Shown here: one piece after another, positions 25,222-34,820 of the stretch
Layout: every line of letters begins with the position of its first letter
Position numbering within the stretch: the stretch's first letter is position 1
Origin: Symploca sp. SIO1C2
GTDB taxonomy: Bacteria; Cyanobacteriota; Cyanobacteriia; Cyanobacteriales; Coleofasciculaceae
Direction of reading: 5' to 3'
Assembly (NCBI GenBank): GCA_010672925.1
Contig: JAAHFP010000027.1
Location: forward strand, 24,510 to 88,509
Length of the DNA: 64,000 nt
Notes under the pieces: model-generated
Told to the model about the DNA's origin: nothing
The model's database searches: none
Seen by the model: only the letters and a program-made list of their open reading frames with translations
Position numbers and translations under genes: made by a program

Positions 25222-26880
25222 TCAATTATCCACTTGTTTAACTAAACGAATAAATTCCGCCCTGTAACCATTTAAATCTTCTGCTTGGGACTGATTTGCC
25301 AGCTGCAATACTTGCTCAAAATTGGCTGTTCCTTTGTACTGAGAATTTCTCAACACCATACCGAAAGCCGCAACTGCTGCGGAAAACTTAAAGTTATTCG
25401 AGGCATTCTCTAGCTTAACTTCTTGGTCAACTACAGGATAGGTGAGTAATTGAGAGGTAGTTCCTTGGGGCTGTTTGTAACGCAATTTTACCTGCATTAC
25501 ATCATTACTGCCATAAATTTCTGAAGACCCAGGATTTTCTTGCTCTTGTGCATCTTCCCCTACTGTTAATTTGACATCACTTTTAACACCAACTGGAATA
25601 ATTTCATAAAGAGCCGTTACTGAATGTCCTGCTCCTAATTCTCCCGCATCTTTAGTATCGTCTTGAAAATCCTGATTCTGCAACCGGCGATTTTCATAAC
25701 CAATTAGACGGTAACCTTGTACTTTAGCTGGGTTAAAAGCTACTTGTATTTTGACATCTTTAGCAATAGTTAACAGAGTGCCCCCCATCTCCGTCACTAA
25801 GACTTTTTTCGCCTCTAGCAGGTTATCAATATAAGCATAATTACCATTACCTTTATTGGCAAGTTTCTCCATTTTGGTATCTTGTAAATTCCCTGTGCCA
25901 AATCCCAAGACGGTAAGAAATACTCCTTCCTCTCGCTTCTGTTCAATCAGTTTTACTAATTCCGCATCACTAGATACCCCCACATTAAAATCTCCATCGG
26001 TAGCCAGAATTACCCGGTTGTTTCCAGATTCGATAAAGTTTTCTTTCGCGAGTTTGTAGGCTTGTTTAATCCCTTCTCCCCCAGCAGTCGAACCTCCAGA
26101 TTCTAGCTGATTGATTGCGGCTAAAATTTTGTCTTTTTGGTTACCTGGGGTTGGGGGTAAAACTACCCCTGCTGCTCCTGCATAAACCACAATGCTAACT
26201 TGGTCTTTTTCACTTAATTCATCTACTAGCAAACGGAAAGCAGATTGGAGTAGAGGTAGCTTGTTGCGATCGCTCATGGAACCAGAGACATCTAACAAGA
26301 ATACCAGATTGCTAGGGGGTAAATTTTCCCTGGCAATGTTTTTACCCTGTAAGCCGATGTGGACTAGTTGGTGGGCCGGATTCCAGGGAGCCTGGGAAAT
26401 TTCTGTGGTAACGGAGAAGGGGTTATCTCCTTCCGGCTGGGGATATTCGTAGTTAAAATAGTTGATTAGCTCTTCAATACGTACCGCATCCTGGGGTGGC
26501 CGTTGACCTTCATTGATAAACCGGCGCACATTACTGTAGGATGCGGCATCTACATCAATGGCAAAGGTAGATAAGGGTTTGCTGCTCACTTGGTAAAAAG
26601 GATTTTCCTCAATGGGAGCATAGGTTTCACCGCTTTGCTCTTCTGTGAGTTCCCTTTGTAGAAGGGAGGAGTCTTGGGGGGGTTGTGGTTGGGCAGCTGG
26701 TGATGGTTGAGCAGCTTGTGATGTTACTATTTTTTCTTGTGCTCCTCCTTCTGGAGACCCTGCTGAGTTATACGTAGCTTCGTTTCCAGCTTCACAAGCA
26801 CCAATTAAAGCGGCTATGCCTAGGATAGCAATTACTCTGAAGGGATAAGAGGATGCGATCGCTTGCTGTATATTTTTCAT
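25222..26880 (-). CDS. vWA-domain lipoprotein (YfbK type)
   Basis: The 552-residue protein begins with a signal peptide and lipobox (VIAILGIAALIGAC), so it is probably lipid-anchored. A low-complexity Gln/Pro linker follows. The YfbK N-terminal domain contains FAIDVDAASYSNVRRFINEG. The vWA domain has a perfect MIDAS (DVSGSMSD near residue 196) and ILATDGDFNVGVSSDAEL. A DUF3520-like C-terminal region ends ANFEQVLQLANQSQAEDLNG. Members bind metal-dependent partners at the membrane; the biological role is not established. It is monocistronic with the start ATG at 26880. Confidence 0.88.
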   Translation of the reverse strand: MKNIQQAIASSYPFRVIAILGIAALIGACEAGNEATYNSAGSPEGGAQEKIVTSQAAQPSPAAQPQPPQDSSLLQRELTEEQSGETYAPIEENPFYQVSSKPLSTFAIDVDAASYSNVRRFINEGQRPPQDAVRIEELINYFNYEYPQPEGDNPFSVTTEISQAPWNPAHQLVHIGLQGKNIARENLPPSNLVFLLDVSGSMSDRNKLPLLQSAFRLLVDELSEKDQVSIVVYAGAAGVVLPPTPGNQKDKILAAINQLESGGSTAGGEGIKQAYKLAKENFIESGNNRVILATDGDFNVGVSSDAELVKLIEQKREEGVFLTVLGFGTGNLQDTKMEKLANKGNGNYAYIDNLLEAKKVLVTEMGGTLLTIAKDVKIQVAFNPAKVQGYRLIGYENRRLQNQDFQDDTKDAGELGAGHSVTALYEIIPVGVKSDVKLTVGEDAQEQENPGSSEIYGSNDVMQVKLRYKQPQGTTSQLLTYPVVDQEVKLENASNNFKFSAAVAAFGMVLRNSQYKGTANFEQVLQLANQSQAEDLNGYRAEFIRLVKQVDN

Positions 26881-27017
26881 TGTAGGGATATTTAAATGCT
26901 CTATCCTTAACTTGCCCTACTCTGATAATTATGGAGCATTGGTTACCAAAAATGTAACCGAAAGCGGCGGGAAGTTGATTTCCTAAGGAAATAACTAGTG
27001 AATTGGGGGCGGTAAAG

Positions 27018-27154
27018 CATTGGTGTAAACTGAAGCTTAGGCATAGTTGCCTAGTTGGATAACCTAACCCACCTTGGATTCAAATCCAAGGCTAATAGCT
27101 TAAGTCCATTAAAATGGACTAGATTTTCGGCTTTATCTTAAGTTGACACCAATA
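27018..27154. mobile_element. MITE-like element, family 2, compact copy
   Basis: The ends are inverted: CATTGGTGTAAACT at 27018 and AGTTGACACCAATA at 27141-27154. The interior has two nested palindromes, CCTTGGATTCAAATCCAAGG and AAGTCCATTAAAATGGACT. Segments GTTGGATaaCCTAACcCACC and TAATAGCTTAAGTC recur inside the larger copy at 32035-32830. It has no coding capacity. Confidence 0.7.
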
Positions 27155-27185
27155 GTCTGTAGAGATGCAAAGGTTGTCTCTCCAA

Positions 27186-27274
27186 CACCTACCACCTAAC
27201 ACCTAACACCTAACACCTAATACCTACCACCTAATACCTAATACCTAACACCTAATACCTAACACCTAACACCT
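27186..27274. repeat. Heptamer array (cacctaa/tacctaa)
   Basis: About twelve tandem heptamers of the type cacctaa, tacctaa and taccacc are the reverse complement of the ggtgtta/ggtggta arrays elsewhere in the window. The array sits 20 bases before the ATPase start codon. Confidence 0.78.
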
Positions 27275-27296
27275 ACGCGAAGCGCTATACCTCACG

Positions 27297-28622
27297 ATGG
27301 AGATGACAAACTCTAGGTTAGAATCCTTCCGGACAGCCTTCCAAAACTTACAACTGCTACCCCTGGTCAAACCAGAGGATCTGAAACGCTTCCGAGTAGA
27401 GTATGGGACAGAACTTTTAGAAAAACTAGAGCAGTTAGTTGAAGATTGTTCCCCTCACAATAATAAGATTATTTTTACTGGGCATCGAGGGTCAGGTAAA
27501 TCCACATTACTGAGTGAATTTTGTCGTCGCATAGGAGACCGCTATTTTACTGTCTTTTTCTCCATTGCTGATGTGATTGAGATGTCCGATGTCAATCATG
27601 TTAATATTTTGTTTGCTATGGCAGTGCAATTGATGCAAACTGCTGAAGAGCGCCAAGTGAAGATTGGTTCTAAGACAAAAAAAGATTTATATAAGTGGTT
27701 TAGTAAGCATACCTTTACCGAAAGTAGTGCCCTCGATTCTAGAGTCGAAATCGAATCAGGAGCCGAAGCAAGAGCAGGGGCTTGGTTTGCCAAATTTTTT
27801 GCTAAGATTAAAGCTAACCTGAAAGCAAATTCTGTGATTCGGGAAGAAATTAAGACAGAATTTGCACGGCGAATTTCCGATTTAGTGGACCGGATTAATG
27901 ATATTGCGGTGGCTATCGAAGCAGCTTCCGGGCAAAAAGTGCTGGTGGTTATTGATGATTTAGATAAACTGGATTTAGATATTGTTGATCGCGTTTATCG
28001 CAACAATATCAATACTCTATTTCAGCCCTCTTTTCAGATTATCTACACAATTCCGATGGCTGCCACTAGAGATAAGCAACTCAGGGGTATTCTTCGCAAT
28101 GCAACCAATAACCAGGTACAGTCAATGTGGGCGATGAAGTTTTTTGCCAGGGGAGCGGATCGAATGCCGGATACAAATCCTGTTCCCCAAGCTATGGAAG
28201 TATTTGAGCAAATTTTGTATAAACGGATGCCTCATCAGTTAATCGAACCAGAGGTTACTCAGAAGCTTATTCTGCAAAGTGGCGGCGCATTGCGAGAGTT
28301 GATTCGATTGGCAAGTCAATGCTGTCAGTTATGTTTAGTCCAGTTGCGACGTACCCCAGACAATCAGGATATCATTGTAACTAAGGAAATTTTGCAACAA
28401 GCTCTGACAAATCTGCGTATTGAGTTTACCGAACCGTTAGGAAAAAACGACTATCAAGTTTTGGCACAAGTTTACAATGATTACGCTCCAGATGATGGTA
28501 TGAATGAGACTTTTTTGGATTTACTGCATAATCTGTATATCCTAGAGTATCGTAATGATGACTTGTGGTTTGGTGTACACCCGATCGTTCAAGAGATTTT
28601 ACATAAGCGTGGGTTGATTTAG
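27297..28622 (+). CDS. P-loop ATPase (AAA/STAND-like), first gene of an ATPase-TPR pair
   Basis: The 441-residue cytoplasmic protein has Walker A (FTGHRGSGKSTLLSEF, about residue 60) and Walker B (VLVVIDDLDKLDLDIV, about residue 222). A sensor-like region (FQIIYTIPMAATRDKQL) and a C-terminal winged-helix-like part (LGKNDYQVLAQVYNDY, LYILEYRNDDLWFGVHPIV) follow. The Walker B and following helix resemble AAA/KAP/STAND NTPases that act as switches. It is followed after 235 bases by a large TPR protein on the same strand; similar ATPase-TPR pairs occur in cyanobacteria. I infer a sensing or scaffold role but no specific function. Two ATGs (27297 and 27303) are possible starts. Confidence 0.72.
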   Translation: MEMTNSRLESFRTAFQNLQLLPLVKPEDLKRFRVEYGTELLEKLEQLVEDCSPHNNKIIFTGHRGSGKSTLLSEFCRRIGDRYFTVFFSIADVIEMSDVNHVNILFAMAVQLMQTAEERQVKIGSKTKKDLYKWFSKHTFTESSALDSRVEIESGAEARAGAWFAKFFAKIKANLKANSVIREEIKTEFARRISDLVDRINDIAVAIEAASGQKVLVVIDDLDKLDLDIVDRVYRNNINTLFQPSFQIIYTIPMAATRDKQLRGILRNATNNQVQSMWAMKFFARGADRMPDTNPVPQAMEVFEQILYKRMPHQLIEPEVTQKLILQSGGALRELIRLASQCCQLCLVQLRRTPDNQDIIVTKEILQQALTNLRIEFTEPLGKNDYQVLAQVYNDYAPDDGMNETFLDLLHNLYILEYRNDDLWFGVHPIVQEILHKRGLI

Positions 28623-28777
28623 GTGTTAGGTGTTATAGAAAAAGGCAGAAGGCAGAGGGCAGAAGGCAGAAGGGAAGAGATTGACAGGTAAAGGTTTCAG
28701 CATTTTGGGTTGTCCTAACCTCCCTGGCTGTTGCTAATATAGCGCTTTGCCCTGTAATCAAGTACCGTAAGTAAACA

Positions 28778-28811
28778 AAAGTCCCCCTTTCTAAGGGGGA
28801 TTTAGGGGGAT
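28778..28811. repeat. Dispersed hairpin repeat (CCCCCTTTCTAAGGGGG)
   Basis: This is the reverse-orientation copy of the hairpin at 16924-16958, with matching flanks. It lies between the ATPase and TPR genes and could attenuate read-through. Confidence 0.65.
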
Positions 28812-28857
28812 AAAAGATCTACCCCATGATAAAAACTCTTGCAGGGGGTAAGGATAA

Positions 28858-31788
28858 GTGCAAGACGATATTCACAAAGAGCAGATTCATGCTAATGAAG
28901 ATAGCTATACTCGTTTGGTGACGATAATCGAAGCGAGTCAAGGAATATTGTCACTTTTGATTGCTTCTTGTGACGATCGCCACTTTCGGGATAGTATTAT
29001 TCGGCGCTATGAGGCAGAATTGTCACCTCAAATTAGCGGCTACCGGGTGCAGCTAAACTATGAAGAACCAAGTTTGCTCTCGGCTTTAAGGCAACTACAA
29101 CAGGCAAATCCAGAATTGCCAAAGGGAAAGGCTGCTGTGCTGACAGTAACAGGTACAGAAGATTTACTGACAGTAGCTTTAGGAGAAGATACAATTCGGA
29201 CGGAAATCCAGCGCTTTTTCGGCTATTTGCAATGGGAAAGAGAAGCACTGCGGCAGTTTACCTATCCTATTGTTCTCTGGGTAACACCGAAAATTTTAGA
29301 GCAGATTAGCTTCGCAGCGCCAGATTTTTGGAGTTGGCGCAGTGGAGTGTTTCGGTTTGTGGCAACAGAAGTAGCAAAGGAGACAGTTACCCCAACTATC
29401 CAGACTAATGACTTGTATCTGATAGACTCAGAAGTAATAGAAACTCTCCCTTTAGATGAACTGCTGCTTAGGGTAAATCAAGTTAAGCAGGAACAAGGAG
29501 AGCAGTCATCGGCTCTAGCAATACTCTATGATCGTGTAGGACAAGCCTATCGCAGCCTGGTCAAAAACCAACAAGCAGAACATCTTCAACAGGAAATCGA
29601 TTTAGGGATCGAGTATTTCCAAAAAGCGATCGCTCTACAAATCTTACTCAAAGACAAACCCAATCTGGCCAATACTCTCAATCGATTAGGCAACTTTTAT
29701 CAAGAGTTGGGGCGATATGAGCGAGCAATATCCCTGTACAAGCAGTCTTTAGCCATTTCTCGCGAGATTGGTGCTCAACAAACTGAAGCTGCTTCCTTAA
29801 GCAATTTGGGGAAAGCTTATCAATTCTTCGGCAACAAAGCTAGCAATTTGGAAACAGCTATTGCCGCTTACCAAGATGCCCTGCAAATTTACACCCGCGA
29901 AGCTTTTCCCGTTGACTGGGCAAGGACTCAGAACAATTTGGCAAATGCTTATAGTGATCGCATTCGAGGAGATAAGGCTGATAATTTAGAAGATGCTATT
30001 GCTGCTTACCAAGATGCCCTACAAATTCGTACCCGTGAAGCTTTCCCCGAACAGTGGGCAACAACTCAGAATAATTTAGCAATTGCTTATAGTGAGCGAA
30101 TTCGAGGACAAAAAGCTCAGAATTTAGAAACTGCTATTGCCACTTACAACAATGCCCTACAAATTCGTACCCGTGAAGCTTTCCCCGTTGACTGGGCAAT
30201 GACTCAGAATAATTTAGCAAATGCTTATCGTAATCGGATTCGGGGAGATAAAGCTCAGAATTTAGAAGATGCGATCGCTTCTTATCAAAATGCCCTACAA
30301 ATTTACACCCGTGAAGCTTTCCCCGTTGACTGGGCAATGACTCAGAATAATTTAGCAAATGCTTATCGTAATCGGATACGGGGAGATAAGGCTGATAATT
30401 TAGAACATGCGATCGCTTCTTACCAAAATGCCCTGCAAATTTACACCCGTGAAGCTTTTCCCGTTGACTGGGCAATGACTCAGAATAACTTGGGATTTGC
30501 CTACTGGGAGCGTATACGGGGAGATAAGGCTGATAATTTAGAACATGCGATCGCTTACTACCAAAATGCCCTGCAAATTCGTACCTGTGAAGCTTTACCC
30601 GTACAGTGGGCAATGACTCAGAATAATTTAGCAATTGCTTATCGTAATCGGATACGGGGAGATAAGGCTGATAATTTAGAACATGCGATCGCTTCTTATC
30701 AAAATGCCCTACAAATTCGTACCCGTGAAGCTTTTCCCATTGACTGGGCGACAACTCAGAATAATTTAGCAAGTGCCTTCCTTTATCGGATACGGGGAGA
30801 TAAGGCTGATAATTTAGAACATGCGATCGCTTCTTACCAAAATGCTCTACAAATTCGTACCCGTGAAGCTTTACCCGTACAGTGGGCAATGACTCAGAAT
30901 AACTTAGCAATTGCTTATAGTGATCGGATTCGGGGAGATAAAGCTGATAATTTAGAACATGCGATCGCTTATTATCAAAATGCTCTACAAATTCGTACTC
31001 GTCAAGCTTTTCCCGTTGACTGGGCGACAACTCAGAATAATTTAGCAGTTGCTTATAGTGAGCGGATTAAGGGAGATAAGGCTAATAATTTAGAAGATGC
31101 GATCACTTCTTGCCAAAATGCTTTACAAATTCTTACCCGCGAAGCTTTCCCTGTTGAGTGGGCAGCAACTCAGAATGATTTAGCAAATGCTTATCTTAAT
31201 CGGATACGGGGAGATAAGGCTGATAATTTAGAACATGCGATCGCTTCTTATCAAAATGCCCTACAAATTCATACCCGTGAAGCTTTCCCCATTAACTGGG
31301 CGACAACTCAGAATAATTTAGCAGTTGCTTATTGTAATCGGATACGGGGAGATAAGGCTGATAATTTAGAAGATGCGATCGCTTCTTACCAAAATGCTCT
31401 AGAAATTCGTACCCGTGAAGCTTTTCCCGTTGACTGGGCAACGACTCAGTATAACTTAGCAATTGCTTATAGTAATCGGATACGGGGAGATAAAGCTGAT
31501 AATTTAGAAGAAGCGATCGCTTATTGCCAAAATGCTCTACAAATTTACACTCGTGAAGCTTTCCCCATTAACTGGGCGATGACTCAGAATAATTTGGCAA
31601 CTGCTTATCGCCATCGGATTAGGGGAGATAAGGCTAATAATTTAGAATATGTGATCGCATCTTGCCAAAATGCTCTACAAATTTATACCCGTGAAGCTTT
31701 CCCTATTGAGTGGGAAAAAACTCAGAAGAATTTGAGACTTATTCAGAGAGATAAGGAAAAGCTGGAGAAGAAGATAACGGAAGTTTGA
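28858..31788 (+). CDS. Giant tetratricopeptide-repeat protein paired with the ATPase
   Basis: The 976-residue protein starts at a GTG with GGGGGTAAGGA just upstream. Residues about 15-185 form a compact alpha/beta domain (LVTIIEASQGILSLLIASCD ... FTYPIVLWVTPKILEQISF, APDFWSWRSGVFRF). It resembles the N-terminal domains of bacterial TPR signalling proteins, with no intact P-loop seen. Two less regular TPRs follow. From residue 334 to the end there are 14 units of 46 residues, each with WAxTQNNLAxAY, RIRGDKAxNLE and ALQIxTREAFP. TPRs bind protein partners. No CHAT protease or other effector domain is attached. It probably works with the upstream ATPase; the function is unknown. Confidence 0.82.
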   Translation: MQDDIHKEQIHANEDSYTRLVTIIEASQGILSLLIASCDDRHFRDSIIRRYEAELSPQISGYRVQLNYEEPSLLSALRQLQQANPELPKGKAAVLTVTGTEDLLTVALGEDTIRTEIQRFFGYLQWEREALRQFTYPIVLWVTPKILEQISFAAPDFWSWRSGVFRFVATEVAKETVTPTIQTNDLYLIDSEVIETLPLDELLLRVNQVKQEQGEQSSALAILYDRVGQAYRSLVKNQQAEHLQQEIDLGIEYFQKAIALQILLKDKPNLANTLNRLGNFYQELGRYERAISLYKQSLAISREIGAQQTEAASLSNLGKAYQFFGNKASNLETAIAAYQDALQIYTREAFPVDWARTQNNLANAYSDRIRGDKADNLEDAIAAYQDALQIRTREAFPEQWATTQNNLAIAYSERIRGQKAQNLETAIATYNNALQIRTREAFPVDWAMTQNNLANAYRNRIRGDKAQNLEDAIASYQNALQIYTREAFPVDWAMTQNNLANAYRNRIRGDKADNLEHAIASYQNALQIYTREAFPVDWAMTQNNLGFAYWERIRGDKADNLEHAIAYYQNALQIRTCEALPVQWAMTQNNLAIAYRNRIRGDKADNLEHAIASYQNALQIRTREAFPIDWATTQNNLASAFLYRIRGDKADNLEHAIASYQNALQIRTREALPVQWAMTQNNLAIAYSDRIRGDKADNLEHAIAYYQNALQIRTRQAFPVDWATTQNNLAVAYSERIKGDKANNLEDAITSCQNALQILTREAFPVEWAATQNDLANAYLNRIRGDKADNLEHAIASYQNALQIHTREAFPINWATTQNNLAVAYCNRIRGDKADNLEDAIASYQNALEIRTREAFPVDWATTQYNLAIAYSNRIRGDKADNLEEAIAYCQNALQIYTREAFPINWAMTQNNLATAYRHRIRGDKANNLEYVIASCQNALQIYTREAFPIEWEKTQKNLRLIQRDKEKLEKKITEV
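29857..31788 (+). repeat. 14 in-frame tandem 138-bp units in the TPR gene
   Basis: Fourteen units of exactly 138 bp fill 29857-31788 with no interruption; the last includes the stop codon. Most unit pairs differ at only a few positions, and many share synonymous codons as well as protein sequence. This points to recent expansion and homogenisation by recombination. The low divergence also leaves a 298-codon open frame on the opposite strand, which is an artefact of the repeat. Confidence 0.93.
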
Positions 31789-31814
31789 AAGTGCGGAAGT
31801 CAACAATAGTAATT

Positions 31815-31984
31815 TATACCTTACAGGCGTACACCTATTCCATTATTAAAATAATAGCAAAAAATAATTAAAATTACAACCAATAAAATACCCATATCAG
31901 AAATCGATTGCCTACGACAGCAGCTATCGATTACCCATGTCTGCCCACTAATCCTGCATTTTGGGTAAACTAAGGTGGGCATTG
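31815..31984. repeat. 170-bp dispersed repeat, copy 1
   Basis: This stretch from tataccttacaggcg to aaggtgggcatt is nearly identical to 33961-34129. Its first third is also the reverse complement of the core of the ~250-bp repeats at 6853-7560 (gtgcgcctgta, ttgctattatt). It has no coding pattern. Confidence 0.8.
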
Positions 31985-32034
31985 GAGAAGTGAAACCTAA
32001 CACAATATACTCCGGGTTGAGTTACGCGATCGCT

Positions 32035-32830
<796 letters not shown>

Positions 32831-33023
32831 GCTATCGCTACACCCAACCTACTGATTCTGCCTTGTTACAACTAAAGTGTAAGTATTCTACCAAACTTGA
32901 AATAATCCCTTTTTACCTTGCAAACTTCTTCCTTCCCTTCTGCCTTCTGCCCTCTGCCTTCTGCCTTGTTGTGACCACTTGTTGTATATTTTTCAAAGGT
33001 TATATATAAAAAATCTTTTTAGA

Positions 33024-33887
33024 ATGAATCAACTGTTGACGGTAAAGCAGCATTCAAGACTGGGTAAGGAAGTCCTACAAGATTGTAATCTTAAACATTT
33101 GACCACCCAACAAGTCCAGCAATTAAAGCAATCTCTTTGGGAACATGGGGTGATAGTTGTCAAAAAGCAAAAACTGACAGCAACTCAGTTGAAAGACTTT
33201 GCTATCCAGACATTCGGTGACTCAAACCTCGGTAAGCGTCCCAAGACTCTAGATCCTGAAATCAACCTAGATTTACAAAGTCCAGGAGTCTCTATTTTAG
33301 GCAATGCCAAAGGTCTTTCTCAGGAGATTAGGGGTAAGTTTGCTTGGGAATGGCATCAGGACAAAGACCACCTCCCCAAAACAGAGGGACTGGATATGAA
33401 TAGCCTTTATGTAGTGATGCTTTATGGGGTAAAAATCCCTCCGGAAGGAACCAATGGAGAGCCTCACACTACTAACTTTCTCGATATGGTGGAAGCCTAC
33501 CATAATCTCGATAGTCAACATCGGCAGCAATTAGAGCAACTTTCGATGTATCACCTGTCACCTAGGACCCCACCACCAGGAGAAGAGATTCCCCGGAAAT
33601 TACATCCCATTGTCTCAACTCACAAAGTAACTGGGCGCAAAGGATTATATTTAGGTTCTGATACTTCGATTCTCGTGGGACTAGAAGCAAACCTCGAAGA
33701 AGCTAAACAATATTGGCAGGATTTGTTTGGCAAAATTTTAAGCTCTACACCAGTTTACTCCCATGTTTGGCAACCTGGAGATATCGTATTTTGGGATAAC
33801 TCTCAAGTCATGCACACAGGAATGCCTTACGATGCCTTGAAGTATCAGCGGATTGCTCTGCGTGTTGGTGTTGTGAATAGGTGGTAG
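33024..33887 (+). CDS. TauD/TfdA-family Fe(II)/2-oxoglutarate dioxygenase
   Basis: The 287-residue protein has the iron-binding HxD in WEWHQDKDHLPK (about residue 110) and the distal His in FWDNSQVMHTGMPYDA (about residue 265). The 2-oxoglutarate-binding Arg follows in YQRIALRVGV. The N-terminal WEHGVIVVKKQKLTATQLKD is typical of the TauD fold. The ATG at 33024 (MNQLLTV) is preferred to the upstream TTG. The substrate is not predictable; it could hydroxylate a sulfonate, amino acid or secondary metabolite. It is isolated between repeats. Its last codon and stop (TGG TAG) lie in a ggtggta heptamer array, so the natural C-terminus may be changed. Confidence 0.87.
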   Translation: MNQLLTVKQHSRLGKEVLQDCNLKHLTTQQVQQLKQSLWEHGVIVVKKQKLTATQLKDFAIQTFGDSNLGKRPKTLDPEINLDLQSPGVSILGNAKGLSQEIRGKFAWEWHQDKDHLPKTEGLDMNSLYVVMLYGVKIPPEGTNGEPHTTNFLDMVEAYHNLDSQHRQQLEQLSMYHLSPRTPPPGEEIPRKLHPIVSTHKVTGRKGLYLGSDTSILVGLEANLEEAKQYWQDLFGKILSSTPVYSHVWQPGDIVFWDNSQVMHTGMPYDALKYQRIALRVGVVNRW

Positions 33888-33917
33888 GTGGTAGGTGGTA
33901 GGTGGTAGGTGGTAGGT
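33880..33917. repeat. Heptamer array (ggtggta) covering a stop codon
   Basis: Five tandem ggtggta units start at 33880, and the TAG at 33885-33887 inside the first unit ends the dioxygenase gene. Confidence 0.85.
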
Positions 33918-33960
33918 TTTAGAGAATTTTCCACAGAGGTGCAAGGTTTTTTAGCTTATT

Positions 33961-34129
33961 TATACTTTACAGGCGCACACCTATTCCATTGTTAAAATAA
34001 TAGCAAAAAATAATGAAAATTACAACCAATAAAATACTCTAAGGGGAAAGCTATCACCTACAACACCAGCTATCGATTACCCATGTTTGCCCACCAATCC
34101 TGCATTTTGGATAAACTAAGGTGGGCATG
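33961..34129. repeat. 170-bp dispersed repeat, copy 2
   Basis: This copy is nearly identical to 31815-31984 and lies in the same orientation, about 2.1 kb downstream. The pair brackets the composite element and the dioxygenase gene, which could be deleted or duplicated by recombination between them. Confidence 0.8.
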
Positions 34130-34155
34130 AATTTCAACGCGATCGCAATCAAATC

Positions 34156-34392
34156 TCAAACTTCAGTTGCTTCCTCATGTTCCTGTAACCAAGTTACTAA
34201 ATCTGCTACTTGCGAAAAATCAAACAGTTCTTCTCCCAAATCTTCTAACTTTTCTGGCGATAAGCGTTGAACAGTTTCCAATATCTGAGGCTCAAGTTCA
34301 CCAAACTTGCCCCTTAGCATACGCATCATCAACTTCAAAATTCCATCTTTGACAAATTGTTGATACCAAGGAGATTCAAGTAATACAGTCAT
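34156..34392 (-). CDS. DUF4351-like C-terminal fragment of an Rpn-type nuclease
   Basis: The 78-residue product from the ATG at 34392 reads TVLLESPWYQQFVKDGILKL and then MRMLRGKFGELEPQILETVQ, LSPEKLEDLGEELFDFSQVA, DLVTWLQ. This is the DUF4351-type C-terminal region normally attached to a PD-(D/E)XK Rpn/transposase-like nuclease domain. No nuclease domain precedes it. The upstream open codons are low-complexity (ETGRQGDGETGRDE). It is probably a remnant, though a small stand-alone protein cannot be excluded. Confidence 0.55.
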   Translation of the reverse strand: MTVLLESPWYQQFVKDGILKLMMRMLRGKFGELEPQILETVQRLSPEKLEDLGEELFDFSQVADLVTWLQEHEEATEV

Positions 34393-34820
34393 ATCATGTC
34401 CGGTTGAATACTTACACTTTAGTGAAAACAAGGCAGAAGGCAGTCTCAATGAAAAAAGATTTTTCACCACCATGTATGAAACTTCATCTCTCCCCGTCTC
34501 CCCGTCTCCTTGTCTCCCCGTCTCTTTCAAGTCATAGGGCAGAGGGCAGAAGGGAAGGAAGAAAGTTGCAAGGTAGAAGGATCTGATAACTTTTTAGACG
34601 GACATGATATTATATCCCACCTCATTCTCACTGGAAGTCAGAGGAGAGTAAGTCAACAGCAACTGTATCAAGGTTTTAAGTAACCCATTTTATCCAGGTA
34701 TCTGGTGCTAGACTAATGAGACGTTTGCTGCCAATATCTGCGGTTTTGGGCATTTTGGAGGATTATTGTTCGTCTTAGGAGATTTATCATATATCCATTA
34801 TCCATTATTAATTAAAGCCA
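34393..34820. other. Intergenic region, nothing recognised
   Basis: These 428 bases hold polypurine/polypyrimidine repeats (ccgtctccccgtctcc; gggcagagggcagaagg). No gene is recognised. The last 40 bases contain attatccattatt repeats immediately before the glycosyltransferase start. Confidence 0.5.

Larger units (their letters stand above)
26881..27296. other. Intergenic region with a MITE-like element and heptamers
   Basis: No gene is seen. The stretch holds the 137-bp element at 27018-27154 and a heptamer array at 27186-27274. A short gcgaagcgct hairpin follows, immediately before the ATPase gene. Confidence 0.6.

Noticed and set aside
27297..28622. Calling the ATPase a known defence NTPase
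   Set aside because: Only the Walker motifs are certain; no effector or family-specific sensor domain is visible.
30134..31030. A 298-codon open frame on the minus strand inside the TPR gene
   Set aside because: It repeats with the same 138-bp period as the plus-strand TPR units, so its openness follows from the lack of stops in one repeat unit. The plus-strand protein has real TPR motifs.
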